Of a stretch of 64,000 nt of DNA, positions 8,133 through 16,537 are shown piece after piece (within the stretch, counting starts at the first letter, position 1; each line of letters begins with the position of its first letter). Made by a program: the position numbers and the translations under genes. The notes under the pieces were generated by a model. The model was not told where the DNA came from. It searched no databases and worked only from the letters and a program-made list of their open reading frames with translations. Source of the stretch: Bernardetia sp. (GTDB taxonomy: Bacteria > Bacteroidota > Bacteroidia > Cytophagales > Bernardetiaceae). Location: contig JAHDBD010000011.1 in the NCBI GenBank assembly GCA_020630575.1, positions 62,001 through 126,000 of the forward strand, read 5' to 3'.

Positions 8133-9866
8133 ATGAAAAAAAAATACTTTTTATTACTTATTCCATTTTTATTTATTTTTTTATTATCCTTTAATGTATC
8201 TGCACAAACCGATTCCCTTTCAGGAACTTATGTAGATGAAGAAGGTAAATATTATCAACAAGCAGATTTACCTGTTTATCTTCATATTTCTACAAGCCCA
8301 AATGGAGAGAAAATCCCTTTATCTGGAAAAAAAGTAGGAGAAAAAGAAATTTCTGTTAAGCCTATTATTTTGGATGGACACGGAATTCATATCTTAAAAC
8401 ATAGTGATGGAAAAAATCCTAGAAATAGTTATGAATATATTATTTACGCTGATGGACTTCCACCAAATTCTACTTCAAAATTTGCAACTCCTTATGTATA
8501 TCGTAAACAAGGAACTACTTTTTATGGGCAAGATTTGAAAATTACATTGGATGTAAAAGACCAAATGTCGGGTGTAGAAGGGCTTTATTTTAATCTTGAT
8601 GGATTAGGAAATCAGCCTTACACAAATACAATTTCGGTAGATTCGGAAGGTGACCATTTGCTGCGTTATTTTTCATTAGATAAAGTGGGAAATGTAGAAA
8701 AAGAAAATACAAAAGAGTTTGTTGTTGATGTTTCTCCTCCTATAAGTACGTATAATGTTGTCGGAATTAACTCTGAAAATGTAATTTCATTAGGTACAAA
8801 AATTTATTTTACATTAGAAGATAATAGTGTTGGGGTAAAAAATACATTTTATCGTTTTGATGAACAAAGTTGGAAACCCTATTACAATAAAAGAAACTTA
8901 CCCTTACAAGCCTTAAGTGATGGAAATCACACACTTCATTTTTATTCTACTGATTATCTGAAAAATGAAGAAACAGCACAAAGTTTTTCATTTTACTTAG
9001 ACAGAACTGCACCCATTATGTCTGCTGATGTTTTGGGGGATAAATTTATTGTTGGTCAGCAAGTTTATTTTTCTGGTCGTACAAAATTAAAACTTACAGC
9101 AGTTGATAATAAATCAGGTGTAAAAGAAGTTTGGTATTCGATTGATGGTGGAGAGTGGACACAATATAACGACCCTTTTTACTTGCCATCCAAATCAGGA
9201 ACGCATACTATTCGTTATTATGCTGTTGATAATACAGAAAATATAGGTGTTGAGGGAGCTATTGACCCACGTTTTGATACATATAGACATAATGTAAGTG
9301 CCGTTTATGTAGATTTGACAGGACCAAAATTAGGTTATAATTATCAAGGAAAAACTTTTCAAAAAGGCGATGTTCTTTATATTAGTCCAGAAACAAATTT
9401 AAAATTGACAGCTACTGATGGCGAATCTGGTTTGCAACGAGTAACTTATAAAATAAATGGACAAGGTGAAGAAATTGAGTATGATTCTCCTTTTAATGTT
9501 CGTGAATCAGGCTTCCAAAGTCTTGAAATTATTGGTTATGACAATGTAAATAATAGAAATACAATTAGCACTTCTTTTGCTGTCGATGGAGAAGCACCTA
9601 CTGTTTTTTATCATTTTAGCACCTTGCCCGATGAAAGTAGAAATACAGCTTATCCTTCTTATGTACAGTTATTTTTGGGGGCGCAAGACGGACAGACCAA
9701 TACTGAACAGATTTATTACCGTATAAATGGAAGTGGAAAACGTCTTTACAATGGAAAAATAAGTGGTTTTGCAAAAAATAAAAGCTATACAATTTTAGTA
9801 GAAGTAAAAGATAAATTAGGAAATATAGCTGAAGAAGAAATTATTTTTGAAACTTTAGAATATTAG
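8133..9866 (+). CDS. Secreted protein with OmpL47-type/Ig-like beta repeats
   Basis: The ATG at 8133 gives 577 residues with a clean signal peptide ending in FNVSAQ. The frame extends back to a TTG at 8088 but that adds nothing typical. The mature protein carries about five beta-sandwich repeats of 85-100 residues, each with the pattern of a bad-edge strand, a D-x-x-SGV turn and a final DKVGN/DNTEN motif, such as LDVKDQMSGVEGLYFNLDG. This is the OmpL47-type repeat found on surface proteins of several phyla. There is no T9SS sorting domain, so it may stay in the periplasm or outer membrane. The ligand is unknown. Confidence 0.75.
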   Translation: MKKKYFLLLIPFLFIFLLSFNVSAQTDSLSGTYVDEEGKYYQQADLPVYLHISTSPNGEKIPLSGKKVGEKEISVKPIILDGHGIHILKHSDGKNPRNSYEYIIYADGLPPNSTSKFATPYVYRKQGTTFYGQDLKITLDVKDQMSGVEGLYFNLDGLGNQPYTNTISVDSEGDHLLRYFSLDKVGNVEKENTKEFVVDVSPPISTYNVVGINSENVISLGTKIYFTLEDNSVGVKNTFYRFDEQSWKPYYNKRNLPLQALSDGNHTLHFYSTDYLKNEETAQSFSFYLDRTAPIMSADVLGDKFIVGQQVYFSGRTKLKLTAVDNKSGVKEVWYSIDGGEWTQYNDPFYLPSKSGTHTIRYYAVDNTENIGVEGAIDPRFDTYRHNVSAVYVDLTGPKLGYNYQGKTFQKGDVLYISPETNLKLTATDGESGLQRVTYKINGQGEEIEYDSPFNVRESGFQSLEIIGYDNVNNRNTISTSFAVDGEAPTVFYHFSTLPDESRNTAYPSYVQLFLGAQDGQTNTEQIYYRINGSGKRLYNGKISGFAKNKSYTILVEVKDKLGNIAEEEIIFETLEY

Positions 9867-9921
9867 AAAGTGATAGGCAGTCGCTTAACATGAGTTTTAG
9901 ATTAAAAACAGTCTATGTCTC

Positions 9922-9938
9922 GTCGGTAAGATACCAAC
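9922..9938. repeat. Dispersed hairpin repeat GTCGGTA/TACCAAC
   Basis: GTCGGTA and TACCAAC flank the loop AGA. It is the same element as at 19802-19818 (GTCGGTG/CACCAAC), with both bases of the closing pair changed so that pairing is kept. It lies between the OmpL47-type gene and the shared terminator. Confidence 0.6.
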
Positions 9939-9944
9939 AACAGC

Positions 9945-9993
9945 AATAAATAAAATAAGCCTTTACAATTCGTAAAGACTTATTTTATTTATT
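9945..9993. terminator. Bidirectional terminator between converging genes
   Basis: AATAAATAAAATAAG plus CTTTAC (9945-9966) pairs with GTAAAG plus CTTATTTTATTTATT (9972-9993), with one mismatch and a 5-base loop. A-rich and T-rich arms make it usable from both sides, for the secreted protein gene and for pyk. Confidence 0.75.
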
Positions 9994-10016
9994 TAATTTT
10001 TAGACAAAAAATGGTG

Positions 10017-11450
10017 TTACTCCATCTTGCTAAGTTTCAATACATTGGTTCTTTGTTTTTCATCAATTGGCATGCTGGCAGTATTGACAAACAAATCTCC
10101 TTTCTGAATATGTCCTTTTTCAAATAAAATCTCTTGAGTATCTTTAAAAGTCTGGTCTGTCGAAACAAATTTATCATAATAATAACCACGAACTCCCCAA
10201 ACTAAATTAAGTGTCGTGAGCAAATTATTATTTGAAGTAAAAATAAAAATACCTGCTTTCGGACGATGACTAGCCAACTGAAAAGCTGTATAACCTGATT
10301 GAGTCATCGAAATAAGAGCTTTTGCATGGACATTTTGAGCCAAGCGACAAGCCGTCGTAATTACACTTTTACTAGTATAATCTACCATTGAAGTAGGAAT
10401 TGGATAATACTGATGATAAACCGATTCTACATTTACTTCAATAGAACTAATCGTTTTGACCATACTTTTGATTACCTCAACTGGATATTTTCCAACTGCT
10501 GTTTCTCCACTTAACATGAGGGCATCTGCTCCATCCATAACTGCATTAGCTACATCATTTGTTTCTGCACGAGTAGGACGAGGATTTTCTATCATCGATT
10601 CCATCATCTGAGTAGCAATAATGACTGGTTTGGCAGCTTCATTACACTTTCTAACAATTCTTTTCTGAACTACTGGCACTTCTTCGGCATTTATTTCTAC
10701 TCCCAAATCTCCACGAGCAACCATTAGCGCATCAGCTTCTTCAATAATACTATCAATATTAGCAACAGCTTCTGGACGTTCGATTTTGGCAATCGTTCTC
10801 ATTTTGCTGTCATGCTTTGTAATTATTTCTTTCAAACGAATCATATCACTTGCATTACGAACAAAAGAAAGAGCTACCCATTCTACTTCATTTTCAATTC
10901 CAAACATCACATCTTTCAAATCTTTTTCTGTCATTGAAGGTGCAGAAACATTTGTATTGGGAAGATTGATTCCTTTTCTTGGCTTTAGAGTTCCTCCTAC
11001 AATTACTTTTGCAATGACATCGTTTTGATCTTTATCCGAAACGACTAATTCTAACTTTCCGTCATCCATCAAAATAGGTTCTCCAATCTTTACATCTCTA
11101 ACAAAGTCTTCATAAGCACAACTGATGCGCTCTTTTGTTCCCATAACACCTTTATCAGTTGTGATACGGATTTTTTCTCCTTTTACGAGTTCTATTTGCC
11201 CTCCTTCAATATCTCCTACACGAATTTTAGGACCTTGCAAATCTTGGAGAATACAAACGTTAAATTCAAATTTGTGATTGAGTTCTCTAATTATGTCTAA
11301 TACCTTTTTGTGATCGTCATAAGAACCATGCGAAAAATTAAGACGAAAAACGTCTACTCCTGCTACCATAAGCTCTAAAAGCTGTTCACGAGTAGAAGAA
11401 GCTGGACCTACAGTTGCAATTACTTTTGTTTTGTTGAAGCTAAATTTCAT
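10017..11450 (-). CDS. pyk: Pyruvate kinase
   Basis: It converts phosphoenolpyruvate and ADP to pyruvate and ATP in the cytoplasm, the last step of glycolysis. From Met at 11450 the protein has 477 residues and starts MKFSFNKTKVIATVGPASS, the family's standard N-terminus. Further motifs are RLNFSHG, the catalytic segment IAKIERPEAV, MVARGDLGVE (Mg and substrate site) and MLSGETAVGKYP. The frame is open to 11513, but the extra 21 residues do not match the family. A shorter C-terminal domain with little extra regulatory sequence is normal for this clade. Short repeats fill the spacer upstream. Confidence 0.96.
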   Translation of the reverse strand: MKFSFNKTKVIATVGPASSTREQLLELMVAGVDVFRLNFSHGSYDDHKKVLDIIRELNHKFEFNVCILQDLQGPKIRVGDIEGGQIELVKGEKIRITTDKGVMGTKERISCAYEDFVRDVKIGEPILMDDGKLELVVSDKDQNDVIAKVIVGGTLKPRKGINLPNTNVSAPSMTEKDLKDVMFGIENEVEWVALSFVRNASDMIRLKEIITKHDSKMRTIAKIERPEAVANIDSIIEEADALMVARGDLGVEINAEEVPVVQKRIVRKCNEAAKPVIIATQMMESMIENPRPTRAETNDVANAVMDGADALMLSGETAVGKYPVEVIKSMVKTISSIEVNVESVYHQYYPIPTSMVDYTSKSVITTACRLAQNVHAKALISMTQSGYTAFQLASHRPKAGIFIFTSNNNLLTTLNLVWGVRGYYYDKFVSTDQTFKDTQEILFEKGHIQKGDLFVNTASMPIDEKQRTNVLKLSKME

Positions 11451-11510
11451 ATTTATTGTGAAGTCGGTTATGAATATGTATTTTTGTATAAACTTACAAC
11501 ATTCGTTGTT

Positions 11511-11540
11511 CAATTACGAATTACGAATTAAGAATTATGA
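11511..11540. repeat. ATTACGAATT-type tandem repeat upstream of pyk
   Basis: Three consecutive units (ATTACGAATTACGAATTA, then AGAATTATGA) lie 61 bases before the pyk start. In the pyk sense the word reads AATTCGTAATT, the same orientation as before icd, the DUF445 gene and the 61792-62319 gene. Confidence 0.65.
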
Positions 11541-11718
11541 TATTTAACTTGAAATTCAATTTGAATTATTTTTTAATACTGCTTTTTTCTTATTGAAAAA
11601 CATTATTAGATTGTATGAGAAATTCTGAAAAGATATTGTTCCATACCTTATAGAACATAAAGAGTTTTTAAACAGAATCAGAAGTACATGACACAAAACT
11701 CAAATAGTAATTTGAAAT

Positions 11719-11756
11719 TAACTGATAACTACATAACTGGTAACTGATAACTGCAT
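11719..11756 (+). repeat. AACTGATAACTG-type tandem repeat running into a start codon
   Basis: Four degenerate copies of TAACTGATAACT follow one another and end at the ATG of the next gene (11755), so the ribosome-binding region of that gene is made of repeat. Fragments of the same word occur near 6166-6190. Confidence 0.6.
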
Positions 11757-12507
11757 GAATGTATATCCTCAAATTTTAGAAGCAGCACTTAAAGGACAAA
11801 AAATGTTAGCTGTCTTGATAGATCCTGACCGTATAGACCCTAAAAAAACGGCTCTTTTGGCTGCACAAGCTGCTCATTATGGAATTTCTTTTTTTATGGT
11901 TGGTGGAAGTCTTCTGACAGAAGGTGAAGTTTCTCAAACGGTAAAACTCATAAAATCACATGCTCGGTTGCCTGTTGTTTTATTTCCTGGTCATTATTTT
12001 CACCTTGCTCCTGAGGCTGATAGTTTATTTTTACTTTCTCTTATTTCAGGAAGAAATCCAGAATATTTGATAGGACAACACGTAGCAGCAGCTCCAAGAC
12101 TGCGTAGAATGGATTTAGAAGTAATTCCGACAGGTTACATGCTTGTTTTGTGTGATAATCTAACAACAGTTTCTTATGTTAGTCAGACTTTGCCAATTCC
12201 TTATGAGAAAGCAGAAGTAGCAGCTAATACAGCACTTGCAGGTGAGTATTTAGGAATGCGTTTGGCTTATTTGGATGGTGGAAGTGGAGCAGCAAAACCA
12301 ATTTCTCCAAGAATGATTCGAACTGTAAAGCAAAGCATAAATATTCCTTTAATTATTGGAGGAGGAATCAGAACTCCTGAGGCATTACATATGGCTTTTG
12401 CTGCTGGTGCTGATGTAGTTGTGGTAGGAACACGCTTAGAAGAAGAACCTGCTTTAATTGCTGATTTTGCAGCCGTTTTGCATCAATTTAATAAGAAAAA
12501 GGTATAA
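11755..12507 (+). CDS. Geranylgeranylglyceryl-phosphate synthase family protein
   Basis: The 250-residue protein is a TIM barrel of the GGGPS/PcrB family. These enzymes join a polyprenyl diphosphate to sn-glycerol-1-phosphate, making the first ether bond of archaeal-type lipids. Seen motifs include LAVLIDPDR at residues 18-26 (phosphate and metal binding), the segment PTGYMLV, LDGGSGAAKPIS near 178-189, and two phosphate-binding loops, PLIIGGGIRTPE and GADVVVVGTRLEE. Bacteroidota are known to carry group II GGGPS homologues. The product in this organism is not proven by sequence. It sits alone between pyk, divergent, and the amidase, convergent. Confidence 0.88.
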   Translation: MNVYPQILEAALKGQKMLAVLIDPDRIDPKKTALLAAQAAHYGISFFMVGGSLLTEGEVSQTVKLIKSHARLPVVLFPGHYFHLAPEADSLFLLSLISGRNPEYLIGQHVAAAPRLRRMDLEVIPTGYMLVLCDNLTTVSYVSQTLPIPYEKAEVAANTALAGEYLGMRLAYLDGGSGAAKPISPRMIRTVKQSINIPLIIGGGIRTPEALHMAFAAGADVVVVGTRLEEEPALIADFAAVLHQFNKKKV

Positions 12508-12570
12508 TTAAATTAAAAAAACTCAAATTATAATTACTATTTATAAAGTAAAAATTCTATAAAATTTATA

Positions 12571-12616
12571 ATCAAAAACCCTTTATTTCTAATCAGAAAT
12601 AAAGGGTTTTTGATTT
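12571..12616. terminator. Bidirectional terminator, 21-bp perfect stem
   Basis: Bases 12571-12591 pair perfectly with 12596-12616 around a 4-base loop, with A5 and T5 runs at the ends of the GGG/CCC core. It serves the GGGPS gene on the plus strand and the amidase on the minus strand. Confidence 0.9.
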
Positions 12617-12645
12617 ATAAAATGACTAAAAAATAAGTTTAGATT

Positions 12646-15057
12646 CTAAATTTTTACTAATCGAAGTGTTTTAGTTCCTTCATTAGTAGAAATTCTGACT
12701 ATATACGTTCCTGCTTTCAACCTTAGATTAGAAAGTTCGAATTCTTCATTTTGTGTTCCTGCTTCTTTATTTCCTTGATAAAGAATAGAAATTTCTTCTC
12801 CCAAAATAGTGTATAAACGAATACTTATTTCAGAAGATTCTTTCAAAGAATAAACGACATTCAAACGAGAATCTGATATTGGATTTGGATACAATGATAA
12901 TTCACTAATTTGTTCTTCATCTTCAAGATTGGCAGCAATTTTTGAGGAAATAGTTGAAATATTTACTTCTGCATCTCCTAAAGCAGACCAATTATTTGCA
13001 GCATCTTTTACTAATGATTTTATTTTTGCAGCAGGAGAACCTGTTACTCGTACATCATTCCAATCCGTCGTTCCCACAAAAACAGTTTGACTTGTTCCAC
13101 GAGACTTGAAGACTTTTAAATCATCAAAATCTACAGATGCACCATTAGTACGGAAAGACATATAGCTTCCAGAAGTAAGAGGACTAGAATCCGTCCAATC
13201 CAAAACAGGCTGACCATCTTTAAAAACTTCTATTTTTCCAGAATTGGTGCTATAAGCAATTTTGTAATCTGCCCAATTATTATCTGTCGAAAGTGTAGCA
13301 TTTGCACGACTATAAAGAACATTATTAATCGTTTCGTAGATATAAACTTTATTTGCATCGGTAGCAAACCAAACTAAATACGAATTTCCACGCTCTCTCT
13401 GTGTCTGCGAACTTGCCATAATGTGCATTCCAAAACGACGATTTCCAGATGTATTATTTACTTTTGCAGCAAAATTATAGAGATAAGCATTTCCTTGTGT
13501 CTGTGAAAGTTCCGTCGACATAGCTGTATTTGAATTCAAGCTAGATTGTCTCAAACGTCCTTCTGAAGTTTCCCACCAAGTACCTTCCCAATCATCTAAG
13601 CCTTTTGTATAATCAGAATGAATAGACAAATCTCCAAAGTTATCATTATAGAAACCTTTGATTTTGTTTCCTCTCCATTCAGCATTTACTGATTCCAAAA
13701 CTTGATAAAAACGGCGAACTACACCTACATTGTCATCATCTGTAAAAGTAACTGTAAAATTATCTGTTGCAGAATTTGGAGCAGAAATACTTGTTGTTGG
13801 AGGAGTTGTATCGCCTGTCGGAGGTGGAGGTGGAGGCGTACCACCACAATCGTTTTGAATCATAGAATTTACATCGGCTCTTACTGTTGGAAGAAGCGAA
13901 TAAAGTGAATTTCCAGGGCAAGAAGTACAACCACCACCATCACGATGACCAGCAATATTTTTTACATTTCCACCTGTTGAATAATGATACGAAGAACCTA
14001 AAGGGTTAATTCCTTCTTTGTCAGCTTTCCAAGCTAATAGTTTTTTCAAACTTGTCATGGCTGCATTTGTAGGATTTTCGCTTGTGAAAGTTCCTAACAT
14101 ACATATTCCTTGTGTTTTGGAATTATAGCCACAAAAATGCGCTCCAATTACGTTTTCTGGTCTTCCTTGGTAAATTACACCTGATTTATGAATCAAATAA
14201 TTATATCCAATATCTGACCAACCGTTTGAGTTTTGATGCAAATCTTGAACAGCTCTTACGGCTGCTGCACCATCATTCCAATCATATCCATACGCATGAT
14301 GTACTACCAAATGAGTAACATTTGTATAAGAATAGCTGCTTTTTGGAGCATTTGCCCCCCAACTGCTACGAGAAACAACAGGAGGTTGAGAACAACTACC
14401 ACTTTGAACATAATTTACGATGTCTTCTTTTGCTTTTTTGAGTGATTGTTTTGGCGTTTCTCCAGGGCTATAAAACGAAACCTCTACATCTTCAATACTT
14501 GCTGTTTGCTCACTTCCTGTTTTCCAAGAAATTCTGTACTGAACAAAACGAGTTTCTTTTGGTAAAAAACTAGCTACCGAAGTGATTCGCTTTGCTTCTT
14601 TGTGGTTTTCGATATTTACGTGTCCGTCGAAAGCTGTTTGTTCCCAGATATTCCAATTCTTGCCATCAGTAGAAGTTCTTTGTTCGATAGTCAAAAATTC
14701 ATCGTGCAAATTTTCGCCTTTCCAAGTTGTATAAGCAGAAATGAAAGGAGTTGGGTTTTTGAGTTCGATTTTGATTGCCTTTGTAGTAAAACTACCTTTT
14801 TGCTTACTGTCTTGAAGTGTAATTCCTCTTTTGGTTTTACCAAAAACTAAATTTTGATTTTCTGAAAGGTTTTGTAAATCTGAAAGAGAAAAGCTGCTTT
14901 GCACTCTGCCTTCGTTTTCAAAAGTAATTTTTTCAAGATTCTGCGTTGTAGTAGCATCTGTATTTTCTACATCTTGTGCTGCCAAATAAGTAGGAAAAAG
15001 CAGCGAAGCAAAACATAAAATAAAAAGTAAAGCCACCGATAAAATAAATTTTTGCAT
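12646..15057 (-). CDS. T9SS-exported N-acetylmuramoyl-L-alanine amidase (PGRP-like)
   Basis: An 803-residue secreted enzyme likely cutting the amide bond between peptidoglycan sugar and stem peptide. Order of parts: signal peptide (1-27); a beta-rich N-terminal region to ~205; an amidase_2/PGRP domain ~220-400 with the zinc ligand region LVVHHAYGYDW and the later HRDGGGCTSCPGNS; a proline-rich linker; an Ig-like segment near 425; a concanavalin-like domain ~460-655; and a C-terminal T9SS type A sorting domain from ~720 (LYPNPISDSRLNVVY to LRLVKI). The sorting domain predicts export through the outer membrane and surface anchoring or release. It may attack other bacteria or remodel the wall. 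Confidence 0.88.
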   Translation of the reverse strand: MQKFILSVALLFILCFASLLFPTYLAAQDVENTDATTTQNLEKITFENEGRVQSSFSLSDLQNLSENQNLVFGKTKRGITLQDSKQKGSFTTKAIKIELKNPTPFISAYTTWKGENLHDEFLTIEQRTSTDGKNWNIWEQTAFDGHVNIENHKEAKRITSVASFLPKETRFVQYRISWKTGSEQTASIEDVEVSFYSPGETPKQSLKKAKEDIVNYVQSGSCSQPPVVSRSSWGANAPKSSYSYTNVTHLVVHHAYGYDWNDGAAAVRAVQDLHQNSNGWSDIGYNYLIHKSGVIYQGRPENVIGAHFCGYNSKTQGICMLGTFTSENPTNAAMTSLKKLLAWKADKEGINPLGSSYHYSTGGNVKNIAGHRDGGGCTSCPGNSLYSLLPTVRADVNSMIQNDCGGTPPPPPPTGDTTPPTTSISAPNSATDNFTVTFTDDDNVGVVRRFYQVLESVNAEWRGNKIKGFYNDNFGDLSIHSDYTKGLDDWEGTWWETSEGRLRQSSLNSNTAMSTELSQTQGNAYLYNFAAKVNNTSGNRRFGMHIMASSQTQRERGNSYLVWFATDANKVYIYETINNVLYSRANATLSTDNNWADYKIAYSTNSGKIEVFKDGQPVLDWTDSSPLTSGSYMSFRTNGASVDFDDLKVFKSRGTSQTVFVGTTDWNDVRVTGSPAAKIKSLVKDAANNWSALGDAEVNISTISSKIAANLEDEEQISELSLYPNPISDSRLNVVYSLKESSEISIRLYTILGEEISILYQGNKEAGTQNEEFELSNLRLKAGTYIVRISTNEGTKTLRLVKI

Positions 15058-15582
15058 TTGTCTGTGTGTATTTTATAAAAATAGAGGGATTATTTGATGT
15101 CTTGGTCGTAAAATATTGTTAAGAGAGTAAAGTAAATTGATATAAAAATGATTTTATCGCTATTTTAATAGTAAGTATCAAAAATAAAATTTCAATTATC
15201 AAAAAATAGTATTCTAAATTAGATTCATACAATTTAACTAATTTCTCTATGACCCAAATATAACGAATCATTATTGTAAAATACAAGTATTAATTTATAT
15301 TTTTTTTATAAATAAGTCTGTAAATCTCTTTTAAAACTTTTGTCTTATGATTTATTAACAGAAAAATAGTTAATTAAATTAACTTAAAGATAAGTAAATT
15401 AATTTTTTTAAATTTTTTTTATATGTTTATATTTTGAGTTAAAAAATTGATTTTAACATTTTTAATTTTAAAATACTTATTATAGTTTAATTTTTCACGC
15501 AAATTTTTTTGTTCTTATCAATCTATTCTTTAAGGCTGTATTAAAGTTTTGATTTTAAAAGGGTATTTAACAAAAAAAGTGG
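15058..15582. other. Long AT-rich divergent spacer
   Basis: About 600 bases separate the amidase and the PhaB-like gene, which point away from each other. No open frame is convincing. The stretch 15340-15500 is extremely T/A rich. It holds one promoter for each flanking gene. Confidence 0.5.
15255..15286 (-). promoter_or_regulatory. Promoter of the amidase gene
   Basis: On the minus strand, TTG (15286-15284), 21 bases, then TATATTTG (15262-15255): both parts of the Bacteroidota TTG/TANNTTTG promoter at normal spacing. The leader would be about 190 bases. Confidence 0.5.
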
Positions 15583-15590
15583 TAGTTTTG
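15583..15590 (+). promoter_or_regulatory. -7 box of the PhaB-like gene
   Basis: TAGTTTTG matches TANNTTTG and lies 70 bases before the start codon. No convincing -33 TTG was found at normal distance. Confidence 0.45.
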
Positions 15591-15660
15591 AGGTAAATTA
15601 GAATTTCAATAGTGAAATTCTTTACTAAATAAACACACAAATACACTTAATTTTAGAATC

Positions 15661-16407
15661 ATGGATAAAAACAATAAAAAAGTAGCTCTCGTCACAGGCT
15701 CAACAGGTGGAATTGGAACAGCAATTTGCAAGAAACTACACGATGAAGGCTATACTGTTGTAGCGCATTATCGCAACAGAGAAAAAGCTGAAGAGTGGAA
15801 TACAAAACTCAAAGACGATGGATATGATTTGCCTTTAGTAATGGCAGATGTTGCTGATTTTGATGAAGTAAAAAAGATGTTTGAAGACATCGAAAGTAGA
15901 GTTGGTACGGTAGATATTTTGATCAATAATGCTGGAATTACTCGTGATGGCTCATTTCGCAAAATGTCTTTTGAGCAATGGAATTCTGTAATTAATGCCG
16001 ACTTGACAAGTGTTTTTAATTGTTGTCGTCATGCTATTAATCCAATGCTAGAAAATAGTTTTGGCAGAATTATCAATGTTTCTTCTGTGAATGGTCAGCG
16101 TGGACAATTTGGACAAGTAAATTATAGTGCAGCCAAAGCAGGTATGCACGGATTTACAAAAAGTTTGGCTATGGAAACAGCTCGTAAAGGAGTTACTATT
16201 AATACAGTTTCCCCTGGGTATATTGCTACAGATATGGTTATGGCTGTTCCAGAAGAAATTCGTAATCAAATTATTGCAGAGATTCCGATGGGAAGATTAG
16301 GAACACCAGAAGAAATTGCAGAAATTATTGCTTACATCGTTTCGGATAAAGCAGGTTTTGTTACAGGCGCAAACTTTGCCATTAATGGTGGACAGCATGT
16401 TTATTAA
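15661..16407 (+). CDS. phaB: Acetoacetyl-CoA reductase-like SDR (PhaB type)
   Basis: The 248-residue protein is a classical short-chain dehydrogenase. The NADP-binding motif TGSTGGIG is at residues 12-19, NNAG at 89-92, the catalytic Ser at 141/142, and Tyr155 and Lys159 in YSAAK. The segments NAGITRDGSFRKM, FGQVNYSAAKAGMHGFTK and the end FAINGGQHVY follow PhaB rather than FabG. PhaB reduces acetoacetyl-CoA to 3-hydroxybutyryl-CoA for polyhydroxyalkanoate synthesis. No PHA synthase gene is present in the window, so a FabG-like role in fatty acid metabolism cannot be excluded. A 20-bp terminator follows. Confidence 0.82.
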   Translation: MDKNNKKVALVTGSTGGIGTAICKKLHDEGYTVVAHYRNREKAEEWNTKLKDDGYDLPLVMADVADFDEVKKMFEDIESRVGTVDILINNAGITRDGSFRKMSFEQWNSVINADLTSVFNCCRHAINPMLENSFGRIINVSSVNGQRGQFGQVNYSAAKAGMHGFTKSLAMETARKGVTINTVSPGYIATDMVMAVPEEIRNQIIAEIPMGRLGTPEEIAEIIAYIVSDKAGFVTGANFAINGGQHVY

Positions 16408-16450
16408 TGAATAATGAGAGTTAATATATCATTTGAATTATCAGAGTAAC

Positions 16451-16497
16451 TACAAAAAAGACTTTCAAAATCTATTGTTTTGAAAGTCTTTTTTGTA
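16451..16497. terminator. Bidirectional terminator, 20-bp perfect stem
   Basis: TACAAAAAAGACTTTCAAAA (16451-16470) pairs with 16478-16497 around a 7-base loop. A6 and T6 runs make it work for both converging genes. Confidence 0.9.
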
Positions 16498-16537
16498 CTC
16501 AGTAAAGTTGTTTAAGAATAGAAAAAATACCCAGTTT

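Noticed and set aside
15340..15500. Extremely AT-rich tract considered as a replication origin
   Set aside because: No DnaA boxes, dnaA gene or other origin marker is nearby; such tracts are common upstream of genes in this genome.
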